Source: Haliclystus octoradiatus (Eukaryota > Cnidaria > Staurozoa > Stauromedusae > Haliclystidae). Taken from it: a stretch of DNA of 64,000 nucleotides. The number at the start of each line of letters is the position of its first letter. Positions within the stretch are counted from its first letter, which is position 1. This document shows positions 1 to 13,208 of this stretch, piece after piece. A program made the translations under genes and the position numbers. The notes under the pieces were generated by a model. It was not told the origin of the DNA, searched no databases, and saw nothing but the letters and a program-made list of their open reading frames with translations. The stretch lies in the NCBI GenBank assembly GCA_916610825.1, contig OU744447.1:1-64000 (forward strand), read 5' to 3'.

Positions 1-145
1 TTGATAGATATTAGTATATTTAAGACATATAAACAACTTAATACAATGTTTTCTAGGCTTTTATAATTAATTACAAGTAAAAGTAAGACTCAGTTAAATG
101 CAGTTGATTCTTGATGTCTGACAAATTGATTACGCTACATAATAG

Positions 146-2986
146 TTATATTTCTGTTGTTTTAAGACTGTTTTTAATTTCATTTTTATATTTCATTTTA
201 TTATAGTGTTCAAATTGATTATATTTATTAAGTAGCTCTGCACCACGAAAGGAGAACGATCTCTTGCCACGGTCGGTATAAACACGTGGAAGTATGTACA
301 GTTTATTACGTGTATCGTACCTTGAATGGGATTTCTTAAATAGATATTGCATGGTGGATCCATATAATCCAAGTGCTGACTGGCGAGCTGTGCACACAGT
401 GCGTAATTCAGCAAGGTCTTTGATTGGAAGCCAGTCAATTTCATCTAGTAGATCTCCCATCTCCTCAAATTTCCTTTTGCCAGCAATTAATTTTGCCGCC
501 CAGTTCTGGATACTGATTTGCACAAGCCGTATTTGTGTTTTTGTGCAAGAAGACCAGACTTCTAAAGCGTATAAGCAGGGCATGATTATTTTTGCCTCAA
601 TGACTTTTTTGAATAGTTCTGCTGGAATGAACTTACGTTGCTTTGAGATTGCTTTTAATCTGTAAGTTGCAGTTTTTATTAGTTGATTAATATGGCTCTT
701 GTAAGTCATTTCATCATCGAATACCACTCCAAGATTTCTAGCTTGGCTGACATAGGTAAGAATTTGATTATCGATGAATAGATTCGGCAATGGTGTTGCT
801 TTCACTCTCCTCTCTCCAATTGCCATTATTTGGGTCTTCTTTGCATTTACTAGAAGTGAGTTGGATTTAAACCATGATGTTATTGATTCTAGATCTTCCA
901 TGATATTGTGTTGTACGGTTGACAATGAATGTGGATTTTTTGGGTTATAGTTCTATAAAATTTGGCTGTCATCTGCGAATTGGCCTACAGTCCCATGAGA
1001 GATAGCAGTAGGTAGATCATTAACGTAAACTAAAAAGAGCAAAGGGCCAAGAATTGATCCCTGAGGTACACCACATGTCAATACAATTTCTTCAGAATAA
1101 ATATTATTTACCTTTACAACTTGTCTTCTGTTTGCTAAATACGAGTTCATCCAGGCTAGTGCATGATCAGATAGTCCAAAGAGTTTCAGTTTATGCAGTA
1201 ATATATCATGCTGGAGGCTATCGAAAGCTTTAGAAAGATCGAGCAAAATTAGAAGGGACAGTTCACGATGTTCCATAGTATTTAAAATATTTTCTGTTAT
1301 ATTAAGTAACGCTGTGATTGTAGAACGACCAAGTTGAAATCCATGTTGGTATTTTGTGAGGAGAGGTGAAATATGTGGGTACAATTGTAGGTATATTATT
1401 CTTTCAACGACCTTTGATAACAGTGATAATAATGCTAAAGGACGATGCTGGTCTGGTGTAGTTGCGGAAGATGATTTTGGTATAGGAGACACAATAGTAA
1501 ATTTTAAACTCTCAGGGAAAACAGATAGTTTGATGGATAAGTTAACAAGACTTGTAAGCGGTGTAGCAATTGCAGGGAGTGCAGCTTTTATCACATAACC
1601 ATTTTGTTCATCGTTTCCGGGTGCCTTCCAGTTTGGTAACATAGCAACAGCTTTTACAATGTCAATGACAGATGCAGAGTTGAAATTAAATACTTTGTTA
1701 CATTGTTCAATATTTTCATAATTTGGAGTAGTGTGTGTTGTTGTCTTTATGGTTGATCCAACCTCACTGAAAAATCTGTTTATTTTATCTAGATCTGATT
1801 TATTTGACGCTGTGCATTTATATTTCTGCTTTGTTGTTAGCCTTTTCACTTGATTCCAGATATCTATCACATTTTCATCACATTCTGAAAATTTAGCTTT
1901 ATTATAGTCAATTTTTGCTATTCTTAGCTTGTAATTCACCTGGTTTCTTTGGTTTTTATATAATTTCCAGTCATGAGACTGTTTTGATTTCATGGCAATG
2001 TATCTTAATTTGTTTCTTTGTTTTAGTTCATTTCGTAGTTCGATATTTACCCAGGGTGCATAATTAGCATGTGATACAATTGTTTTGATGGGTGCATGTT
2101 TATTTAATGTTTGATGTAATGTTCGTTGTAGAAATTCTGCTGCTGTATCTATATCTTCATCAACTATAGCTGCATTAAATCTGGACATGTCACAATTCAG
2201 AAGATCTTCACAGAATGCGTCCTTGTTGAAATTTTTATATGATCTAATGGTTTTGAGTGTTTTTGCAGGTGTTTCAATGTTGCAATTTATTGTCGTCGTC
2301 AATCCAAGATGATCTGAGTTGCACACAGGTGTCACAGAGCATACGCCAATATTCTGACTGATTGATGCAGAAGATATCAGATAGTCAATACATGTTTCAG
2401 TGGTTTCAGTAATGCGTGTTGGATCAGTATTGTGAGAATGTAGGTCGAATTGTGACATGAAATCAAGAAGAGAAATTTTTGATGGCGAATTTTTTAGGTA
2501 GTCAATATTTAAATCACCGGCAATAATAAAGTCACAAGCTTTCTCAGATAAAATTTCCAATGTAGTTTGTAATTGATCAATAGCTTGTAAATAATTTTCT
2601 TGCTTCGGATTGTAACAATTTATGATATAAAATGTCTTCATGTTGGATGTTTGTATTTTAATTGCTAGTTGTTCATAATTTATTCCATATGATTGTTTTG
2701 TTATGGATGAATCAATGGCCAATTTAAGATTAGTTTTGTAGTAAACTGCTGTCCCCCCTTGTCTACCATCTCTATCGTTTCGTAACATTTCATAACCAGG
2801 TATGGCAATATCTACAGATTCTGGCTGGAGCCATGTTTCTTGCAAAATAGCAATATCGATTCTGTTTTCAATCATAAAAGTATGTAATTCAGTCAGTCGG
2901 GGACACGTTAGGCATTGCACATTGATTGATAATATTTTTAGATTTTTTGAATGTATGATTGATGAAACAGAAGGCCGAATACCAAG
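146..2986 (-). pseudogene. ORF2 endonuclease-reverse transcriptase of element A, one nonsense codon
   Basis: ORF2 is in the same frame as ORF1 and opens immediately after its TGA; no ATG occurs before the endonuclease domain. APE endonuclease motifs: ILSINVQCL, QETWLQ, AGDLNIDY and SDHLG. Reverse transcriptase motifs: LLDLSKAFDSLQHD, TCGVPQGSILGPLL and FADD. The thumb and C-terminal region run on to the stop at 146 (RGKRSFSFRGAELLNKYN). The only break is an in-frame TAG at 953-955, just after the FADD box, where copy B has Tyr. The enzyme would nick the target and copy the RNA from the nick. One recent point mutation appears to have inactivated an otherwise intact gene. Confidence 0.85.
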
Positions 2987-2989
2987 TCA
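2987..2989 (-). promoter_or_regulatory. candidate leaky UGA-C stop between ORF1 and ORF2, copy A
   Basis: The stop reads TGA CTT. ORF1 upstream and ORF2 downstream share one frame. The 22 codons between this stop and the endonuclease contain no ATG. UGA followed by C is a known weak stop context. Readthrough or reinitiation would explain how ORF2 is made. Confidence 0.5.
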
Positions 2990-4285
2990 TGGAGAAGCAT
3001 TATATGTGAGGGATTTCAGTTGGACAATGGTGAAGTTTCGAATGACCCATCTGTCACCTGGCTCATTCAGACTCCCGTTCCTTGTTTTACATTCTGCACG
3101 CAATTTTGACATCATCTTTTGTTCATCAACAGTATAGTCAGGTGAGACAAACACATTGTAGAGAGAAGTGTCTTTCAAATATTTTGAATTCTTTAATAAG
3201 GTGATTTTGTCTTTAAAAGATTTTAATTTTACTAATAACGGTTGTGGTCGACTACTTGATTCTTTTCCCAGGCGTTGGCAAGACTCAATTTCTACGTGAA
3301 TTCCCAAAGCATTCAGATTGATGTCATCAATGAGCTCTTTGTCGGTATTAAAGTCACTGCAAGGTGAAAGTCCACGAAAAATCACGTTTAGCTTGCGTTT
3401 TTCTTGCTCAGAAATATTTTTCACAGCTTTTTCGTGCAACTTTTGCTGTGTCTGTATTCTGAGAACGTCTGCATAGCTTTTGTTGATATCATGTCTATTC
3501 GAATTGCTGATAGTTGGGATTTCTGTGTTTGTTTCCATTGTGAAACTCATTAATCTATCAAGTTTCTTAGAAATTAATGCCATAGCTGTTTCTGTAGTTT
3601 TTACACGTTGTAGAATGTCTGACTGTTCCACATTTTCACATTTATTATTGCATATTTTGCATGACATTTTTATGTTCGAAAATCTCATTAGTACAGAAAG
3701 TTCTTCCAATGTTATTGACACTCCATTTCTATCTTCAAAACATTCTAAATGTATTAACTTTTTGCAGTCATAGCAACGGATGCCATGGCAACTAGAATCA
3801 TCGGCCTCTCTTTCGCAATTCGAGCATGTTTCCAAATCCAAAATGGCGCCTGGTAATTCTACACAATTATCGTTTGAAGTCAAGCTACCAGTTTCTATTC
3901 GGTTTAAATCGAAATTTTCCTGTACTAGCTTCATAATTTCTTGGAAATGTGTTAATCTAAAGTTCTCCATGCCTTTGGTCCAAGTTATGATAACATTACC
4001 TGTAGAGTTATGAAGCTCAAGACAAAGGTATTTGCTTTTCATCTGTTTATCTTCGTATATTTGTACCATATCTGTGTTTGAGTTTTTCTTTTGCTGTTTC
4101 GTCGTGAAATTCTTATTTTTATAATATGGCAGTAAACTTGATCTCCATGTTTCAGTGGATGAAGTATGAAAGTACAAATTTTCAATGTTCTTACCATCTT
4201 TTCTGAATTTTGTTCTCAGATTCCCAGTAACATTGCCATCACCTTCGACATCAAATCCAGCTTCAATTGAAGTAGCGTTTGACAT
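2987..4285 (-). CDS. ORF1 protein of CR1-like element A, PHD-like zinc finger
   Basis: A 432-residue open ORF1, probably a nucleic-acid-binding chaperone of the retrotransposon RNP. Cys154, Cys157, Cys171, Cys174, His179, Cys182, Cys209 and Cys212 have C4HC3 (PHD-type) spacing. The N-terminal 150 residues form an unrecognised conserved domain shared with copy B. Residues of about 220-290 look helical, and the last 150 residues (RLGKE, then PLLVKL, then VSPDYTVDEQK) match the RRM/FP-like C-terminal domain common in non-LTR ORF1 proteins. The ATG at 4285 is preceded by about 175 bases of leader. It ends in TGA followed by C, and the next in-frame codons lead straight into ORF2 without an ATG. 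Copy B encodes a clear homologue. Confidence 0.85.
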   Translation of the reverse strand: MSNATSIEAGFDVEGDGNVTGNLRTKFRKDGKNIENLYFHTSSTETWRSSLLPYYKNKNFTTKQQKKNSNTDMVQIYEDKQMKSKYLCLELHNSTGNVIITWTKGMENFRLTHFQEIMKLVQENFDLNRIETGSLTSNDNCVELPGAILDLETCSNCEREADDSSCHGIRCYDCKKLIHLECFEDRNGVSITLEELSVLMRFSNIKMSCKICNNKCENVEQSDILQRVKTTETAMALISKKLDRLMSFTMETNTEIPTISNSNRHDINKSYADVLRIQTQQKLHEKAVKNISEQEKRKLNVIFRGLSPCSDFNTDKELIDDINLNALGIHVEIESCQRLGKESSSRPQPLLVKLKSFKDKITLLKNSKYLKDTSLYNVFVSPDYTVDEQKMMSKLRAECKTRNGSLNEPGDRWVIRNFTIVQLKSLTYNASP

Positions 4286-4458
4286 ATTCTACTTTTTAAT
4301 TCCTTAGAGGTAGAATTATAACTTACCAACAGTCTGTAACTTACTGGAAATGCTCAGCGATCATTCAAGCTATTGTAACTGATACTAGTTTTGACAATTA
4401 AAATATAAAAACTCTGAAAACGCACTAGTGAAATATTTCACGTCCGTCATTACGAAAA

Positions 4459-4918
<460 letters not shown>

Positions 4919-5041
4919 TTAGTATATTTAAGACATATAAACAACTTAATACAATGTTTTCTAGGCTTTTATAATTAATTACAAGTAAAAGTAAGACTCA
5001 GTTAAATGCAATTGATTCTTGATGTCTGACAAATTGATTGA

Positions 5042-7900
5042 TTACGCTATATAATAGTTATATTTCTGTTGCTTTAAGACTTTTTTAATTTCATTTTTAT
5101 ATTTCATTTTACTGTAGTGTTCAAATTGATTATATTTATTAAGTAGTTCTGCACCACGAAAGGAGAACGATCTCTTGCCACGGTCGGTATAAACACGTGG
5201 AAGTGTATACAGTTTTTTACGTGTATTGTACGTTGAATTCGATTTCTTAAATAAATGTTCCATGGTGGATCCATTTAATCCAAGCGCTGACTGGTGAGCT
5301 GTGCACACAGTGCGCAGTTCAGCTAGTTTATCGATACGTAACCAGCCAAGCTCATCTAATAAATTGTCCATTTTTTCAAATTTTCGTTTACCTGCAATTA
5401 ATTTTGCACACCAATTTTGTATACTTATTTGCACCTTTCTTATTTCTGTTTTGTCACAAGAAGACCATACTTCTAACGCATAGAGGCTTGGTTGTAATAT
5501 TTTGGATTCTATAACTTGGATAAATAGTTCTGGCGGTATAAATGTACGTTGCTTTGCTATTGCTCTTAGTCTATACGTTGCAGTTTTAATTATTTGTTTT
5601 ACGTGTGATTTGAAGGTCATATGATCATCAAATATGACACCAAGATTTCTAGCTTCATTTACATATTCTAACGTTTCCCCTTTCACCGATATTGTTGGTA
5701 GCTGAGTGTCTTTAACTTTTTTGTGTCCAATTGCCATGATTTTTGTCTTTTTGGAGTTAAGCAGTAGTGAATTTGATTGAAACCATGATGTAATGGCAGT
5801 TAGATCATCTAAAATCTTCTTTTCAATTACTGTAAAGGAGCAAAAACTTTTCGGTTTATAATTATATAATAACTGAGTATCATCAGCAAATTGACCAACG
5901 CTACCATTTTTTATAACATTTGGTAGGTCATTAACATACACCAAAAACAACAAGGGCCCAAGGATCGATCCCTGAGGTACCCCACATGTCAATGTAATTT
6001 CGTCCGAGTATTTGTTATCAACTTTGATCACCTGAGTTCGATTGTCAAGGTAAGATTTCATCCAAGATAGTACAGGATCAGATAGTCCAATTAATTCTAA
6101 TTTGTGAAGTAGTATGTCATGTTGTAGACTATCAAATGCCTTTGAAAGGTCCATTAATATCAGTAGACTAAGATGATGACGATCCATCGAATTAAATATT
6201 TGCTCTGTGATGTTTAATAAAGCTGTGACTGTAGAGCGTCCCAGTTGAAAGCCATGTTGAAATTTACTAAGCAGTGGGGAAATGAAGGGATAAAGTTGTA
6301 AATAAGCTATTCTCTCAATGACCTTTGATAATAAAGAAAGTAATGCCAAAGGGCGATGTTGATCTGGTGTTGTAGATGCTAGTGTTTTTGGGATTGGGGA
6401 TACAATTGTGAATTTGAAAACTGAAGGAAAAACAGACTGCGAGAGAGAGAGATTGATAAGTTGAGTTAGTTGTTTCGCTATGGCAGGAAGTGCAGCTTTT
6501 ATTACGTAACCATTCAGGCCATCATTGCCAGGTGCTTTCCAGTTAGGGAGCATTGACACAGCTTTAATTGTGTCGATCTCATTAATTGTTGTAAAATTGA
6601 ATAATTGATATGATTTTTCGATGGTTGAGTAATTTGGTGATGTGTGGGTAGTGGTTTTGATGTTCTCTCCTACCTTACTGAAAAATTGATTGATATTGTT
6701 GAGTTCTTCTTTTGTTGACGCAGTACATTTGAATTGATGTTTTTTTGTTATTCTTTTTATGTGATTCCACACCTCTTTTACGTCATCACCACATTCTGAA
6801 AATTTTAGTTTGTTATATTCTATTTTTGCTTTTCTTAGTTTGTAATTAATTTTATTTCTATATTCATAGTAGCTTTTCCAGTCTTTATGACACTTTGATT
6901 TCATTGCTGCGTATCTCATTTTATTTCTCTGTTTCAGTTCATTTCTGATTTCTATTGTTACCCAAGGTGCATAATTGGGATAAAGAACAATCGTTTTTTC
7001 AGGTGCATGTTTATTCAATGTTTCATGTAATGTGTTTTGTAATAAATCTGCTGCTAGTTCAACGTCTTTATCAATTATGGCCTTACTGAATTTTGACATG
7101 TCTGTATTTAGAAGGTCTTCACAGAATGCTTCTTTGTTGAAGCGTTTGTAAGATCTGATGGTTTTAAGTTGTTTTGCAGGGGCTTCAATGTTGCAATTTA
7201 TTGTTGCCGTCAATCCAAGGTGGTCTGAGCTGCATACAGGTCCCACAGAACATATACCGATATTTTGACTGATCGATGCAGAAGATAATAAATAATCTAT
7301 ACATGTTTCAGTGGTTTCAGTAATGCGTGTTGGATCAGTATTGTGGGAATGTAAGTCAAATTGTGACATTAAATCAAGTAGAGATGTTTTTGATGGTGAA
7401 TTTTTGAAGTAATCGATGTTTAAATCACCCACAATAATGTAATCACAATTTTTCTCTGATAGAAATTCTCATGTTGTTTGTAAATAATCAATAGCTTGTA
7501 AATAGTTTTCTTGTCTTGGATTGTAACAATTTACAATATAGAATACGCTTTTATTTGATGTTTGCACTCTCACTGTTAATTGTTCATAACTAATTCCACA
7601 GGATTGTTTTGTCATATTTAAGTCAATTGTCAATTTTAGATCTGTTTTATAATAAACTGCAGTGCCCCCTTGTCTGCCATCTCTGTCGTTTTTTAATAGT
7701 TCATATCCAGGTATGGAATTATCTACTGACTCTGGTTGCAACCATGTTTCTTGCAAGATTAACAAATCTATTCTATTTTCAATGATGTGTGTATATAGTT
7801 CAACAAATCGGTCACTTGTAAGGCATTGTGCATTGACAGATAATATTTTAAGTAATTTAAAACGGGTTTCATGTGTGTGGATGCCAGCAGTATTAGTTAG
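5042..7900 (-). pseudogene. ORF2 endonuclease-reverse transcriptase of element B, one nonsense codon
   Basis: Same frame as ORF1, starting after its TGA with no ATG before the endonuclease. Endonuclease motifs: ILQETWLQ, VGDLNIDY and SDHLG. Reverse transcriptase motifs: LMDLSKAFDSLQHD, CGVPQGSILGPLL and FADDTQLL, with an intact C-terminus ending at 5042. The only disruption is TGA at 7466-7468 within the endonuclease, where copy A has a sense codon for Leu. Copy B is therefore intact where copy A is broken and the reverse, so both were probably young when they were inactivated. Confidence 0.85.
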
Positions 7901-7903
7901 TCA
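7901..7903 (-). promoter_or_regulatory. candidate readthrough stop UGA CUA between ORF1 and ORF2, copy B
   Basis: The stop and next codon are TGA CTA, which is the best-known cellular and viral readthrough context. The downstream frame is open into ORF2 and has no ATG before the endonuclease. Confidence 0.55.
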
Positions 7904-9214
7904 ATCTTTTGCTGTGTGACTTTTAAGGGATTTGATCTGCACCATGTGGAAATCTCTAATAACCCATCGATCACCTGGCTCGTTGAGGGTTGTATTTCTA
8001 GCTTTACATTGAGATCTCAGTTGTGCCATCAGCTTCTGTTCATCGACTGTGTAATCTGGAGATACGTATACATTATATAGAATTGTGTCTTTTAAATGTT
8101 TTGAATTTTTTAAAAACATCATTTTGTCCCTGAAAGTTTTTAATTTTACCAAAAGTGGTTGGGGATGATTTGTTGACTCCTTTCCAAGACGTTGGCATGA
8201 CTCAACTTCAACTTTAATACCTAAAGCATTCAAAGCTATGTCTTCAATAAAAGACACTTCATTATCGAATTCTTGAGAATTTTCAAGTCCACGTACAATA
8301 ACATTTAGCTTCCTTTTTTCTTGCTCAGTTATATTTTTAACTGCTTTCTCGTGAAGTTTCTGCTGCGTTTGTATTTGCAGTACATCTGCGTATGTTCTAG
8401 TGAAATGCTTTGAGGGAAGAATAGGATTTTCATTGTTTACAACTTTGGTTTCTTTGCTTACTGTCAAATTAATTAATTCATCAAGTTTATGTGAAATCAT
8501 TTTTGTTGCTGATTCTGTAGCTTCTATCCGTTGCATAATGCCATGCTCAGTATTGTGGACTTTTTTTGTTTGATTGCACATTGTACAAAACTCTTTCAAA
8601 GCAGAAAACTTCATTATAACGTTTAGCTGTTCAATAGTGATTGAGATGCCATTGTTGTCTGTGAAACAATCAAAGTGTATTGGGCGTTTGCAGTCATGGC
8701 AACGGAGGTCATAGCAACGGTGTCGAATTACCTCTATTTCGCAATTCGAGCATGTTTCAGAACTCAAAATGGCGGTTGGGATTTCATCATTTATTTCTAT
8801 AATGCTATTATTGCCTGTTTCTATTCGATCCAAATCATCATTTTGGCTTACCAAATTTGTAATATTTTGAAAATCAACTAATTTAAAGTTCTCCATACCT
8901 TTCGTCCAAGTAATTATAACATTTCCTGTTGAATTGTGGAGCTCAAAGCAAAGGTATCTAGTTTTCATTTGTTTGTCTGCATATATTTGTACAATGTCCG
9001 TATTTGAGTTTCTACGCTGTTGTTTTGCTGTTAAGTTCTTGTTTCTGTAATATGGAAGTAAGCTTGATCTCCATAACTCCGTAGATAATGTATGAAAATG
9101 CAAGCTTTCGATATTCTTACTGTCTTTTCTAAATTTTGTATGTAAATTTCCTGTGACATTTCCGTCGCCTTCGATGTCCAACTCAGCTTCAGTTAATCTA
9201 CTATTATTGGCCAT
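7901..9214 (-). CDS. ORF1 protein of CR1-like element B
   Basis: A 437-residue open ORF1 homologous to that of copy A along its length. It has the same shared N-terminal domain, a PHD-like cysteine cluster (CSNCE, then CHDCKRPIHFDCF, then CTMC) and the C-terminal RRM/FP-like domain (RLGKES, PLLVKL, VSPDYTVDEQK). The two proteins differ at many positions but both frames are open, which suggests selection on ORF1 before the copies arose. It ends in TGA CTA, in frame with ORF2. It is probably an RNA-binding RNP component; the function is inferred from the family. Confidence 0.85.
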   Translation of the reverse strand: MANNSRLTEAELDIEGDGNVTGNLHTKFRKDSKNIESLHFHTLSTELWRSSLLPYYRNKNLTAKQQRRNSNTDIVQIYADKQMKTRYLCFELHNSTGNVIITWTKGMENFKLVDFQNITNLVSQNDDLDRIETGNNSIIEINDEIPTAILSSETCSNCEIEVIRHRCYDLRCHDCKRPIHFDCFTDNNGISITIEQLNVIMKFSALKEFCTMCNQTKKVHNTEHGIMQRIEATESATKMISHKLDELINLTVSKETKVVNNENPILPSKHFTRTYADVLQIQTQQKLHEKAVKNITEQEKRKLNVIVRGLENSQEFDNEVSFIEDIALNALGIKVEVESCQRLGKESTNHPQPLLVKLKTFRDKMMFLKNSKHLKDTILYNVYVSPDYTVDEQKLMAQLRSQCKARNTTLNEPGDRWVIRDFHMVQIKSLKSHTAKD

Positions 9215-9430
9215 ATTTGAGATTTTAACTAACTGGAAGTAATATCAGGGTAACAAATTTCAACAGAATGTAATATTACAATGAAAAATAAACTTTGAAT
9301 TGTATTATTTACAGTAAATCATAATAAAAATATCGACATTTTACAAACTCAATTGTGTAAATTTTTTCACGTCCGTTGCTCTTGAAATCTTGTGTATGTA
9401 TTTATTTATTTGTATGTATTTATGTATTTA

Positions 9431-9975
<545 letters not shown>

Positions 9976-10063
9976 AATGAGACAAGCTCCATAATTATGC
10001 TAATTTTATTATATTTATGAGCAGAATACTAGTGTTTTTGATATATATAATATTATAATCTAA

Positions 10064-13000
10064 CTATCGACAGCTGATTGACATAAACCAATAATTTATT
10101 TTCCATTCCAGGGATGTCAAATACGCAAGAGTTGACTCTTTGAATGTTCTTATTGCTTCCCCACGTATTACTTCCGGGATAAAGTTCCAGACTCTAGTAC
10201 CTACTGCTACAATCGACCATTTCATCAGGGTTGTTCTGCAAATGGGTGGGATGAGTTTGTTTGGACGGCAAGATGACGTATTTTTAGTGTTGGATATCTT
10301 GAAGATCTAGTGTAAAAGTTTTGGAGTTTCTGTTATGAGTGTTTTGTGGATCATATTGGTTAATTTTACTATTCTTCTGACGTGTAGAGATGGAAGACGA
10401 TATTCGTTACCAGTATTGGGTCGTGTTAGGTGTTTTAGTGATTTTTCTTGAATTCTTTCTAATTTTAGTCTATCCGTTTGATTAATTCCAAGAAGAAGTA
10501 GGCTACAATGTTCTAGGTGAGGACGGATGTATTTCTTGTAAAGTGTATTGGCAAGGTGTGGGTTTAGGGATTTCTTAACCTGTTTGATTTGATATAGGGA
10601 GAGATTGGCTTTTTTGATGCAATTGCGAAGATGACATCTCATGTTTAATCTACTGTCAATGTGAGCACCGAGTATCTTTATTATATTGAGCCAAGGTAAG
10701 GTTACATCATCGATTGTAATGTCTTTGTTATGTATTTGATTAGTACTTAGAAGATTTGCGCTCGTAGCGTGAATGTCGGGTTCTGGAATGTGAGTGATTA
10801 GTAGGCATTGAGTTTTTGAGGGGTTCAGTTTTAGACAATTCAGCTGGAACCATTGGTGCACCTTTTCCAAGTCTTTGTTGAGGTGTTGGACAGCAGTGTT
10901 TTTGTGGTTGGAGGAATAGTATAGCGTTGTATCATCTGCGTATCGTATGATGGAAGAGGTTATTGGAAGAAATGAAAAGTCTGCTACGTAGATATTAAAT
11001 AGTAGTGGTGATATTATTGACCCTTGTGGGACTCCCCGAGGGCAGGAGAAGGGCGAGGAAGTCTGACTTTCAACTCTGATAGATTGTGTTCTTCCACTTA
11101 GGTAATTGTTGATTAAGTTACAACTTGATGGATTTACACCGTAAGCTCTCAATTTTTCCATCAGAAGTTTATGGTGTACCATATCAAATGCCTTGGAGAG
11201 ATCGAGGGAGACGATTGCAGTAGTTTTTTTTTTGTTGATGGCTGTTCTACAATCTTGTGTGAGTTTCATGAGAGCCATTTCAGCACTGTGACCATGTACA
11301 AAGCCAAACATATGCAGGTGGGAAAATTGGTTTGAAGTGATGTTGGAGTTGATTTGCTAAGATTTTCTCGAATGCTTTGGAGATATGAGTGAGGATGGTA
11401 ATTGGTCGATAATTTTCTTTATTTGATGGATCGTTTTCTTTGTATATTGGTGAGACTATGCCATGTTTCCAGGCTTTTGGTATTTCATTTATTGTTATTA
11501 AGTGATTGAATAGATCGGTAATAGGAGAGGTGAGGCTAGGTAGGATAGTTTTGAGGAAGCTTACGGATATGTTATCGGCCCCAGTTGCCTTATTAATTCT
11601 GAATCTTTTGATAATGTTATTTACTTCATTGTCTGATGTGTATTGAAAACAGAAGGAAGTGCAGGAGCGATTCATGATTTGATGTATGCTTGGGTGATTT
11701 TTGAGATAGTCGGCAGTCCAGTTTGGAGTAGGTGGTATACATTTTTTAAAATATCTTCCTATTTTTTGTCCCTTTTCTTTAGCGGAGGTTATTAAGCAAT
11801 TGTTTTCTAATAAATTAGCTACATTAGCAGATTTGTTTTTCCCAATACCAGTGATTTTTTGTAGGTTATGGTGAAATTTTGAGGGTTCAGTCTTTGAAGA
11901 TGTTTCGAGATATTGTTGGAGGCTGTGTCGTAAAAGTTTTGTGACTAGATTCTGTTGAGTGTGGAAGCGGCGGATATTTTCTTCATTTCGTGGCAACTTC
12001 GATAAGTGATCTCTGAGTCTGATAGCTTCGTCGATTTTAGTAATCCATGGTGGTCTTTGTGCCTTGATAAGTTTAGATGTCAATGGTGAATGTTTCTCTA
12101 TGATTGAGTTAACTTCAAAGAACCATCTGTTCCATACATCATCGGCTGACAGTATCTCACCGTTATCATTAGTGTACATACGTTCCCATTGTATCCCACA
12201 GAGATCATTATTGAGTGAAGTAAAGTTTGTATTTTTCGTTTTTCTGTAAGTTATTTATTTTGGCTGTGTGCGTAGGCATTTAGTTTTGTATGTTGTCATG
12301 CAGATACTGTGGTCGGAAGCTCCAGTTGCGATGATGTTACTAGCAACGAAGCGTCTTGGATGCGATACGAGTATGACATCAAGTGATGTCCCTGATGATG
12401 GTCTGGTTGGTCCATTGATCAGATTGATGAGAGCGTAGTTATCAATAAATTCTTGAAGGGATTGTCCAGGAGTGTTATTCACTTTTTTGCTAATATCGCA
12501 ATTCAAATCACCTAGCAATACTACCTAAGATCTTGATCTAAGTAATGTTTCCATAATACTATTCAGACAGTCAAAATACTTTTTCAGTGCAAAATTTGGT
12601 GGCCGGTATGTTAATATTATTAACACCTTTTTTAAGCCAAATTTAATATCGAATGCCATCATCTCAATTTCGTTATTTTCCCATTTAGGTTTTCTTCTGC
12701 AAGCGATGTTGTCGTTGATGTAGAATACAAGCCCACCTCCAGCAGTGCTGTTGGGACGGTCTTTCCTATGTAGAGTGAATCCATCTAAGTCTATTTGCTT
12801 ATTGCTGATATTAGTGTTTAATTTGGTTTCACATAGGGCAATGATATTCGGTGATAATTTATTAGTGAGGTGGTCGATTTCGTGCTGCTTCCCCCTTAGA
12901 CTGTTGCAGTTCCAGCTGACGATGTTAATATTATGAATTGGTCCAGGGTTGGGATGTATATCACCACAGCAGAGCATTATTAGATAGATAAGTGTTATAA

Positions 13001-13208
13001 AGTATTGGTTGATCTGTGAAAAACATTTGAGTACAGTAGTGAATGATGTAGTTATTGTGACATACAAATTGTTTATGGTGGATAATACGATATGCTTCAA
13101 TATTTTATAAAGTTTTGTTTTCGTGTTAGTCGTAGTTACTTGATATTTACTGATGTATGAGTTAAATAATCCAGTTGATATTCGGAATTGTTGATTATTG
13201 ATGGGCAT
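10064..13208 (-). pseudogene. ORF2: 2A-like peptide, APE endonuclease, reverse transcriptase
   Basis: The ATG at 13208 overlaps the ORF1 end. About 80 leader residues with a hydrophobic stretch precede a 2A-like motif at residues 81-90. The endonuclease follows (NIVSWNCNSLRG, ALCETKLN, LLGDLNCD, SDHS), then the reverse transcriptase (SLDLSKAFDMVHHK, RGVPQGSIISPLLF, RYADDTTL). In-frame stops lie at 12525 and 12255, a frameshift near 11300, and a premature TAG at 10307-10309. Beyond that TAG the frame stays open and shows the usual C-terminal block (GTRVWNFIPE) down to a stop at 10064. It is inactive. Confidence 0.8.
12939..12962 (-). other. 2A-like ribosome-skipping motif (DIHPNPGP)
   Basis: The codons read CGDIHPNPGP at ORF2 residues 81-90. 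The NPGP core, with Asp and Ile before it, matches the 2A consensus except for His in place of Glu. 2A-like sequences are known in APE-type non-LTR elements of invertebrates. Skipping would release the 89-residue leader from the endonuclease-RT. The exact variant's activity is unknown. Confidence 0.6.
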
